Of a stretch of DNA of 64,000 bases, positions 39,836 to 48,027 are shown one piece after another; position 1 is the first letter of the stretch, and each line of letters opens with the position of its first letter. Under the pieces are notes generated by a model. That model searched no databases. It was given only the letters and a program-made list of their open reading frames with translations, and had not been told where the DNA came from. The translations under genes were made by a program, and so were the position numbers. This DNA comes from Sphingomonas ginsengisoli An et al. 2013 (GTDB taxonomy: Bacteria; Pseudomonadota; Alphaproteobacteria; Sphingomonadales; Sphingomonadaceae), in assembly GCF_009363895.1 (NCBI RefSeq), contig NZ_CP045434.1, forward strand, positions 2,436,501 to 2,500,500. The letters are read 5' to 3'.

Positions 39836-40599
39836 GCCTTGCGGCCGCGCGCGCCGGCGGGACCGAGGATGTCGTCGAAGTGGCTCTCGACCGCGGCGTA
39901 GCAGCCGCAGGCGACCTGCTTCAATCCGGCGCGGTCGACCACCTGGATGGCGCCGCGGCGATAGGCGATGAGGCCCTGTTCCTGGAGCAGCCGCGCGACC
40001 GCGTTGACCGTGGTCCGCTGCACGCCGAGCAACCCGGCGAGGCTTTCCTGGGTGAGCGCCAGCCGATCACCGCCGACCCGGTCCTGCGCATGGAGCAGCC
40101 AGCGCGCGGCCCGCGCCTCGATCGGATGGAAGCTGTTGCAGGCGACCGACTGCATCACCTGCGAGAGCAACGCGTCCGAGTAGCGGCAGAAGAGCAGCGC
40201 AAGATTATGGCTCTGCTGCTTGGCGTGCTGAAGCACCGATAGCGGCAGGACCGCCGCCGAGCCGGCGATCTGGACCACCGTTTTGGCGAAGGCCGGGGCT
40301 TCACCGCAGCTGACGATCCCGCCGACCGCGCCTTCCTTGCCGATCGAGGCGACCTCGATCGAGCGCCCTCCCTCGATCTCGACGATCATCGAGACCATCA
40401 GCGTGTCGAACGGGAACACGCTGTGGAGGATCCGCTCGTCGCGGGCGAGCAGGGTCTCGCCAACCTCGTAGCAACGGACCCCCATATAGGGTTCGAGAAT
40501 CGCGCGCTCGGCCGCGGACAGGCTCGCCAGCAGCCGGTTGCCGGCAAACGCCAGCGCGAGCCGCTCGTCGTCTCCCACCTTATCCAGCGGCAAATTCAT
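39832..40599 (-). CDS. Crp/Fnr-family transcriptional regulator
   Basis: A 255-residue regulator: a cyclic-nucleotide-binding-like sensor domain (about 25-140), a dimer helix and a winged helix-turn-helix (about 165-235, [24 protein letters not shown]). The cysteines of FNR for an Fe-S cluster are not present in the usual N-terminal spacing, so it is not a classical oxygen sensor. Related regulators in this group respond to light, stress or nutrient state. The ligand is unknown. Confidence 0.85.
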   Translation of the reverse strand: MNLPLDKVGDDERLALAFAGNRLLASLSAAERAILEPYMGVRCYEVGETLLARDERILHSVFPFDTLMVSMIVEIEGGRSIEVASIGKEGAVGGIVSCGEAPAFAKTVVQIAGSAAVLPLSVLQHAKQQSHNLALLFCRYSDALLSQVMQSVACNSFHPIEARAARWLLHAQDRVGGDRLALTQESLAGLLGVQRTTVNAVARLLQEQGLIAYRRGAIQVVDRAGLKQVACGCYAAVESHFDDILGPAGARGRKA

Positions 40600-40881
40600 G
40601 CCCGTCCTTTTGCTCCCAACGGCAGCGAAAAACGCCGCGCCGTTCCCGTTCCCGGGGCAAGCATTACGCCAACGAATTGAAGGTTCGCAATACCTTAGTT
40701 TTTAATGACTTAGCCCAGTTTTTATGTCGGCAATCCGACACTGGTAATCAGTCACGAAAGGACGTTTCAAAGACGACGCGGCGCTGCCAAACCCGCACCA
40801 AAGCCACATAATCGAATTACCGCGCTTAGACGTTGCTGGATCAGGCAAGCCCCCCTATAGGCGCTTCCGCACGCCGCATCC
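40600..40881. promoter_or_regulatory. Regulator and tRNA promoter region with a short dyad
   Basis: This 282-base gap has no gene. It is AT-richer in the middle (T-rich runs at 40700-40725), as expected for promoters. A perfect dyad TGTCGG-CAAT-CCGACA at 40725-40740 is a candidate operator, perhaps for the Crp/Fnr-type gene reading left. The tRNA-Ser promoter must lie at the right end. Confidence 0.35.
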
Positions 40882-40974
40882 GGAGACGTGGGTGAGTGGC
40901 TGAAACCAGCGGTTTGCTAAACCGCCGTACGGGGATTACTCGTACCGAGGGTTCGAATCCCTCCGTCTCCGCCA
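40882..40974 (+). tRNA. serX: tRNA-Ser (anticodon GCT)
   Basis: The acceptor stem GGAGACG pairs with CGTCTCC at 40964-40970, followed by G and an encoded CCA. The anticodon GCT (40916-40918) is in a TTGCTAA loop on a GCGGT/ACCGC stem. There is a long variable arm and a T-loop GGTTCGAATCC, as in class II tRNAs. It reads AGC/AGT serine codons. Its 3' half is the integration site of the element to the right. The symbol is only a placeholder for a serine tRNA. Confidence 0.95.
40936..40974. other. Left attachment junction (attL) in tRNA-Ser
   Basis: The last 13 codons (including stop) of the recombinase gene are the reverse complement of the tRNA 3' half; they encode RRRRDSNPRYE. This shows that the recombinase gene abuts the tRNA, as expected at an attachment site. 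The exact crossover bases cannot be fixed without the other end, which is not in the window. Confidence 0.65.
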
Positions 40975-42591
40975 TTTCAGTCCCATAGTGGGCACGCCGA
41001 TTCCCGCCGATTTCCCGCTAGAGACCGAAGTGAGGGTGCGGAGCAGTTCGCCCTTCGATCCCATGATGCGGACATGGCTCTCCCCGACCTCGACGCGCTG
41101 GGCGAAGGCGCGCAGATGATCCCGCCGATAGCCGCCACCGTCCTGACGTAGACGCTTGCGAGCGGCGGTCGCGAACTTGCGGAGCGCCGCCGGGGTGACG
41201 GCCATGCTGCCGGAGCTTTCGAGCTGGGCCTGAGCGCGCTCGGAATCGGCCTGCGCCTGATCGCGCAGCGCCCGGAGTGCCACGACGCGCTCCTTCAGCG
41301 CCGGATCGTTCAGATCGGCCACGCCTGATTCGATCGCCTCATAGAGCCGCTTCAGCCGAAGCTCGGTCTCGGCCGCACGGCGGTTCAACTCGGCGATATG
41401 CTCGCGGCGGCGATCGGCCCGCTCTTCGCGCCGGTCGAGGATCGAGGCCAGGATGTCCTCCAGCCGCTCGGGCTGGAGCAGCCGGTTCTCGATATGGTCG
41501 CAGACGATGGCGTCGAGCTGTGGCATCGGGATCGAGCGGCCGGAGCAGCCGGTCTCGCCCTGCCGCGCCTTGATCGAGCAGGTGTAGTAGCGATAGCGTC
41601 CGCCCTTGCCGGTGCGGATGGTCATGGCCCCACCGCACTTCTCGCAAAAGCAGATGCCCGTCAGCAGGGTCGGCCCGCTGACCACCCGCGGCGGCGTGAC
41701 CTTCGGATTGCGGATGCGCAGATGCTCCTGCACCGCGTCGAACGTCTCCTGATCGATCAGGCGCGGCACCGGCACCACGACGATCTCGCTGACCGGCTTC
41801 AACTCCTTGGACTTGGAGCGCTTGTTGAACTCGTGCTCGCCGATATAGGTGCGCCGGGTCAGTATGCGGTGAAGCTGGCCGATGCCCCAGCGCCCGCCGT
41901 CGCGCGTGAAAATGCGGTTGCGGTTGAGATAGTTGACGATGGCCTTGACGCCCATCGGCCCGGAGCCGCCTTCGCCCTGGAGCGCCAGCCGATAGATCAG
42001 TCGCACGGTGTCGGCGTGCAGCGGGTCGATCTCCAGCTTTTTCTTGGTCTTGGCGCCACGCTGCTCGGCGGCGATGATGCGATAGCCGATCGGCGGCAGC
42101 GCGCCGTTCCAGAAGCCCTGACGGGCATTCTCCTTCAGGGCGCGCATGACGTGCTTGGCGTTCTCCTTCGACTGATATTCGTCGAACAGCGCCATGATCT
42201 GCCGCATCATGACGTGCATCGGATCGTCGCCGATCTCCTGCGTGATCGAGACCAGCTTGACGCCGTTCTTCGCCAGCTTGCGGACGTAGAACTCCAGCTC
42301 GAAATGATCGCGGAAGAAACGCGAGAAGCTGTGAACCACGACGACATCGAACGGCGCGGGCTTCGACGTGCCCGCTTCGATCATCTGCTGGAAGGCCGGT
42401 CGGCGGTCGTTGGTCGCGGTCGCACCCGGCTCGACGAAGGTTTCGACGAGCTGGTAGCCGCGTGATACGCAATAGGCTTCGCCCTGCCGCTTCTGGTCCG
42501 GGATCGACACGTCATGTTCGGCCTGCCGCGCCGTCGAGACGCGCAGATAGAGGGCGGCGCGGGTGGCGACCAAGGGAGCTTCTTTATTCAT
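40936..42591 (-). CDS. Large serine recombinase (element integrase)
   Basis: A 551-residue site-specific recombinase. The resolvase-like catalytic domain (about 10-155) has the nucleophile S19 in YLRVSTARQ. The recombinase domain follows (about 175-290). A zinc ribbon (CFCEKCGG and, later, YYTC and GCSG) and a coiled-coil (about 385-470) come next, the order of large serine integrases. The stop codon lies inside tRNA-Ser. ATG 42591 has a GGAG-type site upstream and overlaps the preceding regulator by 8 bases. It most likely integrates and excises the element. Confidence 0.9.
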   Translation of the reverse strand: MNKEAPLVATRAALYLRVSTARQAEHDVSIPDQKRQGEAYCVSRGYQLVETFVEPGATATNDRRPAFQQMIEAGTSKPAPFDVVVVHSFSRFFRDHFELEFYVRKLAKNGVKLVSITQEIGDDPMHVMMRQIMALFDEYQSKENAKHVMRALKENARQGFWNGALPPIGYRIIAAEQRGAKTKKKLEIDPLHADTVRLIYRLALQGEGGSGPMGVKAIVNYLNRNRIFTRDGGRWGIGQLHRILTRRTYIGEHEFNKRSKSKELKPVSEIVVVPVPRLIDQETFDAVQEHLRIRNPKVTPPRVVSGPTLLTGICFCEKCGGAMTIRTGKGGRYRYYTCSIKARQGETGCSGRSIPMPQLDAIVCDHIENRLLQPERLEDILASILDRREERADRRREHIAELNRRAAETELRLKRLYEAIESGVADLNDPALKERVVALRALRDQAQADSERAQAQLESSGSMAVTPAALRKFATAARKRLRQDGGGYRRDHLRAFAQRVEVGESHVRIMGSKGELLRTLTSVSSGKSAGIGVPTMGLKWRRRRDSNPRYE

Positions 42592-42985
42592 GGATGGTCT
42601 CCTTCGGACGTGAGGATTTGCGGCGTGGGCTGGCGAGCGCCAGTTCCAGCATGACGCGATCATGGACGAGTTTGGGGGCGAGTTTCTTGCCGCTGCGCTC
42701 CATGCGGATCAGGCCATAGCCGACCATTGCTTTCAGCGTGCGGGAGAGATTGGATTTGGCGCGGCCCGTCAGCTCGGCCAGGGCGTCGAGCGACTCCGGC
42801 TCCTCTTCGGCGATGAGGCGCAGCATCTCGCGATTGGGCGCGGACAGCACCTTGGAAAAGGATTCCGTCGAGATGAACCAGATCTTCGGATCATCGGGCG
42901 ACGGCTTTTCCTCGCCGCGCGCGATGCGCAGCGTGCGGGCCTTCATCTCCCCGGTATCGGCGATGCCGACCTTCAGCGTGGTCAT
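42584..42985 (-). CDS. Small winged-helix DNA-binding protein (HVO_A0114-like)
   Basis: A 133-residue regulator. The start MTTLKVGIADTGEMKARTLRIARGE and the helix-turn-helix region (about 70-110, SLDALAELTGRAKSNLSRTLKAM) match the HVO_A0114/MarR-like group. It is coupled to the recombinase gene by an 8-base overlap, so it probably controls recombinase levels. ATG 42985 has a GGAGG ribosome binding site. The frame stays open to 43069; those extra 28 residues might be the tail of a lost partner gene. Confidence 0.7.
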   Translation of the reverse strand: MTTLKVGIADTGEMKARTLRIARGEEKPSPDDPKIWFISTESFSKVLSAPNREMLRLIAEEEPESLDALAELTGRAKSNLSRTLKAMVGYGLIRMERSGKKLAPKLVHDRVMLELALASPRRKSSRPKETIHE

Positions 42986-43119
42986 GGCGTAGAAGCCTCC
43001 GTCGTGGCGCTTGCCGACCGGACGAAGGCGCCAGATGGCGAAGCGGATATTCGCCATTTCAGTTATCATAGTAACATAATTTAATCAAGGAAAATCGCCT
43101 GCCGTTGAGGGGAGACGGA

Positions 43120-43389
43120 TCAGGCGGACTTGCCGAACAGTTCATCCAAGATGTCACCGAACCACGCCTCGAACAGGTCGATTTCGGCCTCCGTCACCGG
43201 CACGCGCTCGGGCCAGTCGTCGGAGACCGTCCAGTGGGTGAGCGACGGATCGACCGGCCGGCTTTTGACTGATGCGGGAGGCGCGGCCTCTCCTTCGGCT
43301 TCGTCTATATAGTCGTAGAGGTCGTCGGGCAGAATGCCGGGGGCGGCACGCGCCTGACGCCGGGTCTTATGATCTTGGCGCCGAGACAT
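43120..43389 (-). CDS. Hypothetical protein of the element
   Basis: An 89-residue acidic protein with a basic N-terminus (MSRRQDHKTRRQAR) and an acidic, aromatic C-terminus (LFEAWFGDILDELFG). No domain is recognised. It lies on the same strand as the recombinase region. Confidence 0.6.
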   Translation of the reverse strand: MSRRQDHKTRRQARAAPGILPDDLYDYIDEAEGEAAPPASVKSRPVDPSLTHWTVSDDWPERVPVTEAEIDLFEAWFGDILDELFGKSA

Positions 43390-43551
43390 GAACTCACCAT
43401 CCGGTTCGATAGGCAGGCGTCGGTTCCCCCGATCGGAAGGCGCGGCAAAGCGCCGCCCGATGATCCTGCCGATGGTGGCGTGGGTTTGAAGTCAGCATGT
43501 TCCGATACCTCGTTCGTGGTTCACGATCGCAATGATGCCGCTCTCATCAAA

Positions 43552-43589
43552 AAGGCCGCCATGCCGAGGGGGAGCGGCATGGCGGCCTT
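43552..43589 (-). terminator. Rho-independent terminator of the trb-hfa operon
   Basis: A 14-base perfect stem (AAGGCCGCCATGCC and its complement) with a 10-base loop is followed, in the leftward transcript, by five T residues. It lies about 45 bases after the hfaD stop and is the first strong terminator seen after the long leftward gene train. The rest of 43390-43633 shows no gene. Confidence 0.8.
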
Positions 43590-43633
43590 CCCGATGACAC
43601 CGGGGCGGCTCCGGCGTCATCGGTAGCGGTGGC

Positions 43634-44998
43634 TCAGCGGCTGGCGGTGAGCGTGTTGACGGCCTGGTTGCCGATGGCGGTGGCGGTGAGGCTGTTGCCG
43701 GCGATCGTGACCAGGCCGGCATTGACGCCGCCGGTCATGGACGCGCCGAAGTGACCGACGACGGTGGCCGAGACCGGACCACGATTGACCTGCACATTGC
43801 TGACCAGGGCGACCGGCTGACCATTTCCATTGACGGTCGCGCCGTTCAGCGCGGCATTGCCATAGGCGGACGCAGAGCCGGTATTGTCGGTGGCGCCGAT
43901 CCGGCTGTCGTTGGTGCAGCCGCAGTTGAGCGCGACGCCTGCGCCGGCAACAGTCTTCGCCGTGACCGCGCCAGTGTTCACCTGTCGGTTGGAGAGCACT
44001 GAACCGGCGATCGGCAGGGAGACGGACGCCCGCGCCAGCATCGGCACCTCGCCGCCGCCCGGATAGTCGCCATTACCGACACCACCGGAGACGGTCATGC
44101 GATTCTCCGCGACATTGCCGCGCGCCAGCGATGCGGCGCTGTTACCCTCGATGCCGATAGCCGACCCATAGGCTCCGCTGCCGGCGACGCCGAACGCCGC
44201 CTTGGTCGTCGAACGGACCTCGGCATCGTTGCTCTGGCGGTTATCGAGCACGGTGCGCCCGCCGGAAACACTCGCTGCCGTCGCCGTCAGGCTGTTGAGC
44301 GCCCGGTTGGCGGTCGCCTCGGAGGCGGTGCTGTTGCTCTCAACGGTCGCGCGCGACGAGGCAATGGGCGATCCGGCGTTGCCGACGCCGATCCGGCTGG
44401 ATGCGCTGGTCGTGACCTGGCCGGCTGCACGCTGGCGGCTGCCGAGCTGCACATCGCCGGACAGGCCGACCGTTTCGACCGTCAGACCATTCGAGGCATC
44501 GTTCATGCGGGCGAGCGCGGTGTTGGCGTTGTCCGACAGGGTAACGCTCGATCCGCCGATCTCGCCGGGAACCGCAACGGTCATGCGGGACGTAGCCTTC
44601 ACCGCGCCGTTACCAGTCTGGCGATTGGACAGGACGGCGAACGGCGTCGGCTCATAGGTGCCACCGCCCTCGGCCCGCACGGTCTTCGCGGTCAGCGTGG
44701 TCGTAGCGGCATTACCCGCAACTTCCGCCGACTGGCGGTTGCCGGAGATGGTGAGCGCGGAATCACTCGCCGACGCCCAGCCAGTGGAAACGCCATAGCG
44801 GCCATCGGCGGTGGCGGTCGTCGGGATCGGCTGACCTTCGCTGCTCCATGCCTGTTCGAGTTTCTGGTGATTGGCGGCGGTATATTGGCCCTGAAGCTCG
44901 GAAGCGCCGGCGGCGCTGCCGATCAGCGTGGCGAGCATCGCGACGGCGGTGCCGGCGAGAAGCCCGCGCGCACGGTGGGAATGGATACTGGTCATCAT
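43634..44998 (-). CDS. hfaD: HfaD-like holdfast anchor/adhesin, repeat-rich
   Basis: A 454-residue secreted protein. The signal peptide ends near residue 32 (SAAGA). The mature part is low in charge and rich in Ala, Ser, Thr, Gly and Asn. Six copies of a 24-residue motif, of the form hydrophobic-T-x-x-GN...A...GN-x-A-x-N-x-LT, begin at about 81, 152, 217, 281, 367 and 430. Between them stand SNRQ-x3-G-x-V motifs (near 87, 125, 188, 253, 337 and 401). This suits a beta-solenoid or amyloid-like surface protein, as HfaD of Caulobacter is a holdfast anchor. It has an AAGGAG site; the gap to hfaB is 65 bases. Confidence 0.7.
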   Translation of the reverse strand: MMTSIHSHRARGLLAGTAVAMLATLIGSAAGASELQGQYTAANHQKLEQAWSSEGQPIPTTATADGRYGVSTGWASASDSALTISGNRQSAEVAGNAATTTLTAKTVRAEGGGTYEPTPFAVLSNRQTGNGAVKATSRMTVAVPGEIGGSSVTLSDNANTALARMNDASNGLTVETVGLSGDVQLGSRQRAAGQVTTSASSRIGVGNAGSPIASSRATVESNSTASEATANRALNSLTATAASVSGGRTVLDNRQSNDAEVRSTTKAAFGVAGSGAYGSAIGIEGNSAASLARGNVAENRMTVSGGVGNGDYPGGGEVPMLARASVSLPIAGSVLSNRQVNTGAVTAKTVAGAGVALNCGCTNDSRIGATDNTGSASAYGNAALNGATVNGNGQPVALVSNVQVNRGPVSATVVGHFGASMTGGVNAGLVTIAGNSLTATAIGNQAVNTLTASR

Positions 44999-45063
44999 GG
45001 TCTCCTTGGGTTGTGGCCCGGAATTGGGCCGTGGGGGAACGGAAGGTGTGCTGAGGCCGCCAG

Positions 45064-45996
45064 TCAGGGCAGTGACTGGCCGGGATCGCGGCGATGGGTC
45101 GTGACAGCAGCAATCCGATCGCCGGTCAGGCGTGGACGCTGCTCGGGCGGACGCGAGGCGAGGCAGGTTTCGGGATCGGATTTGAGGACGGTCCCGACGA
45201 GGCGCAGGGTCACTTCTTCGAGCGTCGTGCGGATGCCGAGTTGAAGGGGTTCCTGACCCTTGGCGCCGATGTTGATGTCGAAGAGGTTGGAGCCGAAGAA
45301 GCGGAAGGTGCCGGCGCCGATCTCGTAGCCGGTATATTGCTTGGTCAGACTGACGGTCTTCACGACGATCAGTGAGCGGGTGTCGACGATGCGCAGATCG
45401 ACCGCGACCGATTGCGTGAACACCCGCGCCTTCGGCCCGACGCCGTTGACGCCGATCTCGGCGCCGCCGGAATGGAGGTCGTAATTGACTTCGGTGATGC
45501 CGCCGACGATGAAATAATCAGAGCCGATCAGCGAGCCGCCGAAATACGGCAGCCACTTCACCGGCCCGCCAGGCTGGCCGGGAACGCTATGTTGTTCACC
45601 GTCGCCGAGCTGGCGCTTGTCCATCCACAGCAGCTCGCGTTCGGCGACAGACGGATCGAAGCGTTCGGCAAGACGGATACGGTCGCCGAGCTTGCCGAGC
45701 GCCGATGTGACCATCAGTGCGCCGCCCTGCGTGACCGCATTGCCCTCCAGATTGGAGAATTTGCCGGTATAGTCTCGGACCTCGCCGACGCCGATGACCA
45801 GCGCCTTCGCCTTTGTGGGAAGCTGCGTGGAAAAGCAGGCGAACACCGGGTCCATCGGTGTGCGATTGTCACGCACCGGCGGCCCGACCGGCTGGGCGGC
45901 TTCGCCGGCCGCCAGTTGTTCGGTGTGGATCGAGGCGCAGGCCGTCAGTGAGACGGCCACCATGGCGACGGCGGTGAAACGGGCGGCACCGATCAT
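45064..45996 (-). CDS. hfaB: HfaB, CsgG-family outer-membrane secretion lipoprotein
   Basis: A 310-residue lipoprotein (lipobox LTAC near residue 20) of the CsgG/HfaB family, which forms a ring-shaped outer-membrane channel that exports curli- or holdfast-anchor subunits. The region KALVIGVGEVRDYTGKF and SDYFIVGGITEVNYD are CsgG-like; the transmembrane strands would be at about 150-250. In Caulobacter HfaB is needed to secrete HfaA and HfaD, the two proteins encoded on either side here. The ATG overlaps the hfaA stop by 4 bases. Confidence 0.85.
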   Translation of the reverse strand: MIGAARFTAVAMVAVSLTACASIHTEQLAAGEAAQPVGPPVRDNRTPMDPVFACFSTQLPTKAKALVIGVGEVRDYTGKFSNLEGNAVTQGGALMVTSALGKLGDRIRLAERFDPSVAERELLWMDKRQLGDGEQHSVPGQPGGPVKWLPYFGGSLIGSDYFIVGGITEVNYDLHSGGAEIGVNGVGPKARVFTQSVAVDLRIVDTRSLIVVKTVSLTKQYTGYEIGAGTFRFFGSNLFDINIGAKGQEPLQLGIRTTLEEVTLRLVGTVLKSDPETCLASRPPEQRPRLTGDRIAAVTTHRRDPGQSLP

Positions 45997-46538
45997 CTCG
46001 CACCGCCGAAGCTGCAAGCGCTCGAACCGGAAACGCTGGAGTGCTGCGATCCGCTGTTGGTCTGGGTTGAATTGAGCGCCTGGGTCGGGCTGCCGCTCAC
46101 CGAAGCGGAGGCCGATCCGGTAACGCCGGCAGAGACGGCGCCGCTGTTGCTCTGCCAGCTTCCGGCGCGGCCCGTACCCCGACCATTCAGCACCGTGTCG
46201 GAATTGTTGCCGGTGGCGAGCGCGGTCGGACCACTGACCGAGGGCGAATTGGCGATCGCGCTCTGCGATCCCTCGTTGCCGACCGAGGTGGCGGTGACGC
46301 CGCAATTATACTGGCGGTCGATATTCGTGGTGTAGCTGGGCGCCTGATAGAAGCCGCCGCGCCGCTTCTCCATCAGGTCGAGGACGATCGCTTGATTGGC
46401 ACGGTCGGCGGAGGTGCGGAACTGCCAGCCATAGCTTTCGCCGTAATTGTTGGCGTGCGCCGGTGCGGCGAGCATGGTGGAAGCAATCAGGACGGCGGCA
46501 AGGCGATGGCGGCCTCCCGTAGAATGGGATGGGGTCAT
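45993..46538 (-). CDS. hfaA: HfaA-like holdfast anchor protein
   Basis: A 181-residue secreted protein with a signal peptide ending PAHA near residue 29. The start of the mature part (NNYGESYGWQFRTSADRANQ, then MEKRRGGFY) is the pattern of HfaA. The second half is made of Ser/Asn/Gly/Gln repeats (NSGAVSAGVTG, LNSTQTNSG) like curlin. The ATG overlaps the DUF2274 stop by 4 bases, so it is coupled to the conjugation operon. Confidence 0.8.
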   Translation of the reverse strand: MTPSHSTGGRHRLAAVLIASTMLAAPAHANNYGESYGWQFRTSADRANQAIVLDLMEKRRGGFYQAPSYTTNIDRQYNCGVTATSVGNEGSQSAIANSPSVSGPTALATGNNSDTVLNGRGTGRAGSWQSNSGAVSAGVTGSASASVSGSPTQALNSTQTNSGSQHSSVSGSSACSFGGAR

Positions 46539-46777
46539 TGGTCAGACTTTCGGGACGAGGACGGATCGGTCGCACGGCGGGCTTTCGCGAAGCCGCGATC
46601 GGTGGCGATGAACCGCTCCAGCATGGGGACGATGAGTTTTGTCGGCTCGATCGGAGAACCGCCGTCGGCCAGCAAACGCCCGTAATCGGTCAGATCGCGG
46701 TGCAAGGCGGCGGGCAGTTCGACCGTGACCTTGACCGGCTTGTCATCGGCGATCGGGCCGAGCTTGAGCTTGCTCAT
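46535..46777 (-). CDS. DUF2274 protein of Trb operons
   Basis: An 80-residue protein of the DUF2274 family, commonly found just after trbI. The core VKVTVELPAALHRDLTDYGRLLA resembles a ribbon-helix-helix DNA-binding fold, so it may be a small regulator. It overlaps both trbI and hfaA by 4 bases. Confidence 0.8.
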   Translation of the reverse strand: MSKLKLGPIADDKPVKVTVELPAALHRDLTDYGRLLADGGSPIEPTKLIVPMLERFIATDRGFAKARRATDPSSSRKSDQ

Positions 46778-48027
46778 GGCGCGCTCCCGTAAGGTTCGAG
46801 CACGAGATCGCGGGTGACGATCACGCGGACCGGGAAGCCGGGGCGGATGGTGAGCGTCGGGGCGATGTCGAGCTGGCGGCCGACCACCTGCCGTCCGACC
46901 TGGCTCACGCTGTCGGATGCGCCCTGACGCAACGCGCGGGCGATCTCGCTCTCGTCACCGGACGATCCCGCCTGGCTGCCGATGCTGAGCAGGGTCGAAA
47001 GTGCTGCGGCCTTGAACAGCTCGCTCCAATGATAATCGACGCCATCCTCAAGACCGGCATAACCTTGCGGGTCCGTGCCGGGCTGGCGCTCCAGCACGAT
47101 CGAGCGGCCGTTCGGGAAGATCAGCCGATTCCAGACGAGCAGGATGCGGCGCTGTCCGAAGCCGACGCCATTGTCGTACTGGCCGATGACACGGGTGCCC
47201 TGCGGGATCAGCAGGATGCGGCCGGTCGGGCTATCATAGATGTTCTCCGTCACCTGCGCAGTGATCTGGCCGGGCAGATCAGAGCGGATGCCGGTGATGA
47301 GGGCGGCGGCGATCACCGCCCCGGCCTGAAGCACGTTCGGCGATGCGGGGGCCGCGACGCGATCGGGCGAGACCGTGCGCTTGTCGGGCGTTTGGTTGAG
47401 GAAGGCGAGCTGACGGTCCTGCGCCGAGGGTGTCGCCGGCTGCGGTGCCAGGCCGAGGCTGGCGAGGTCCGGCATGGGCGCTGCGGAAGGCGTGGAAGCC
47501 CCCGGTGTCGCCTTGTGTGTCTCGGTCGGGGCGAACAGCTTCGCCAGCCGTGCGGCCTCCAGCTCCTGCAAGCGGCGCTGCTCCTCCGGGCTGGGACCGG
47601 CGGGCATCGGCGTCGTCATCGCCGGCGGCGTGACGGGCTGGCCGCGGTTCTGCGCGTCGAGCATGGGGCGGCCGAGATCGCCGGGCAGCGGCGGGCCGAG
47701 CACCGGGCCGGTATAGTCCTTCGGCAGACCGTTCAGCCCGTCCGGCGTCGTCCGGTTATCGGTGGAATAGAGTTCCTCGCTCTTGCCGCCGCCATGGCCG
47801 ACCTGAAGCGCATAGATCAACGCTCCGCCGACGCCCATGCTGGCGACGACACCCAGACCGGCTAGCACCTTGCGCGACAGGCGGGTGACGCGCGGCGGCT
47901 CGGACCTCAGTCGCATCGGCGCGACCGGCTCGCCGGTCAGCGGCTGGGCGTCGTCGCCCCCCGCATCGGTCGGACGCGGAGCATCCGGCTCGCGGCCTTC
48001 TTCCTTATAGGGATCGGCGGCGCTCAT
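46774..48027 (-). CDS. trbI: Conjugal transfer protein TrbI (VirB10-like)
   Basis: A 417-residue core-complex protein that spans both membranes. It has a cytosolic Pro/Asp-rich N-terminus, one helix (about 53-72), a proline-rich periplasmic arm, and a C-terminal VirB10 domain (about 225-417) with GQYDNGVGFGQRRILLVWNRLIFPNG. With TrbG and the TrbK-like proteins it forms the channel through which DNA leaves. It overlaps trbG and the DUF2274 gene by 4 bases each. Confidence 0.93.
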   Translation of the reverse strand: MSAADPYKEEGREPDAPRPTDAGGDDAQPLTGEPVAPMRLRSEPPRVTRLSRKVLAGLGVVASMGVGGALIYALQVGHGGGKSEELYSTDNRTTPDGLNGLPKDYTGPVLGPPLPGDLGRPMLDAQNRGQPVTPPAMTTPMPAGPSPEEQRRLQELEAARLAKLFAPTETHKATPGASTPSAAPMPDLASLGLAPQPATPSAQDRQLAFLNQTPDKRTVSPDRVAAPASPNVLQAGAVIAAALITGIRSDLPGQITAQVTENIYDSPTGRILLIPQGTRVIGQYDNGVGFGQRRILLVWNRLIFPNGRSIVLERQPGTDPQGYAGLEDGVDYHWSELFKAAALSTLLSIGSQAGSSGDESEIARALRQGASDSVSQVGRQVVGRQLDIAPTLTIRPGFPVRVIVTRDLVLEPYGSAP

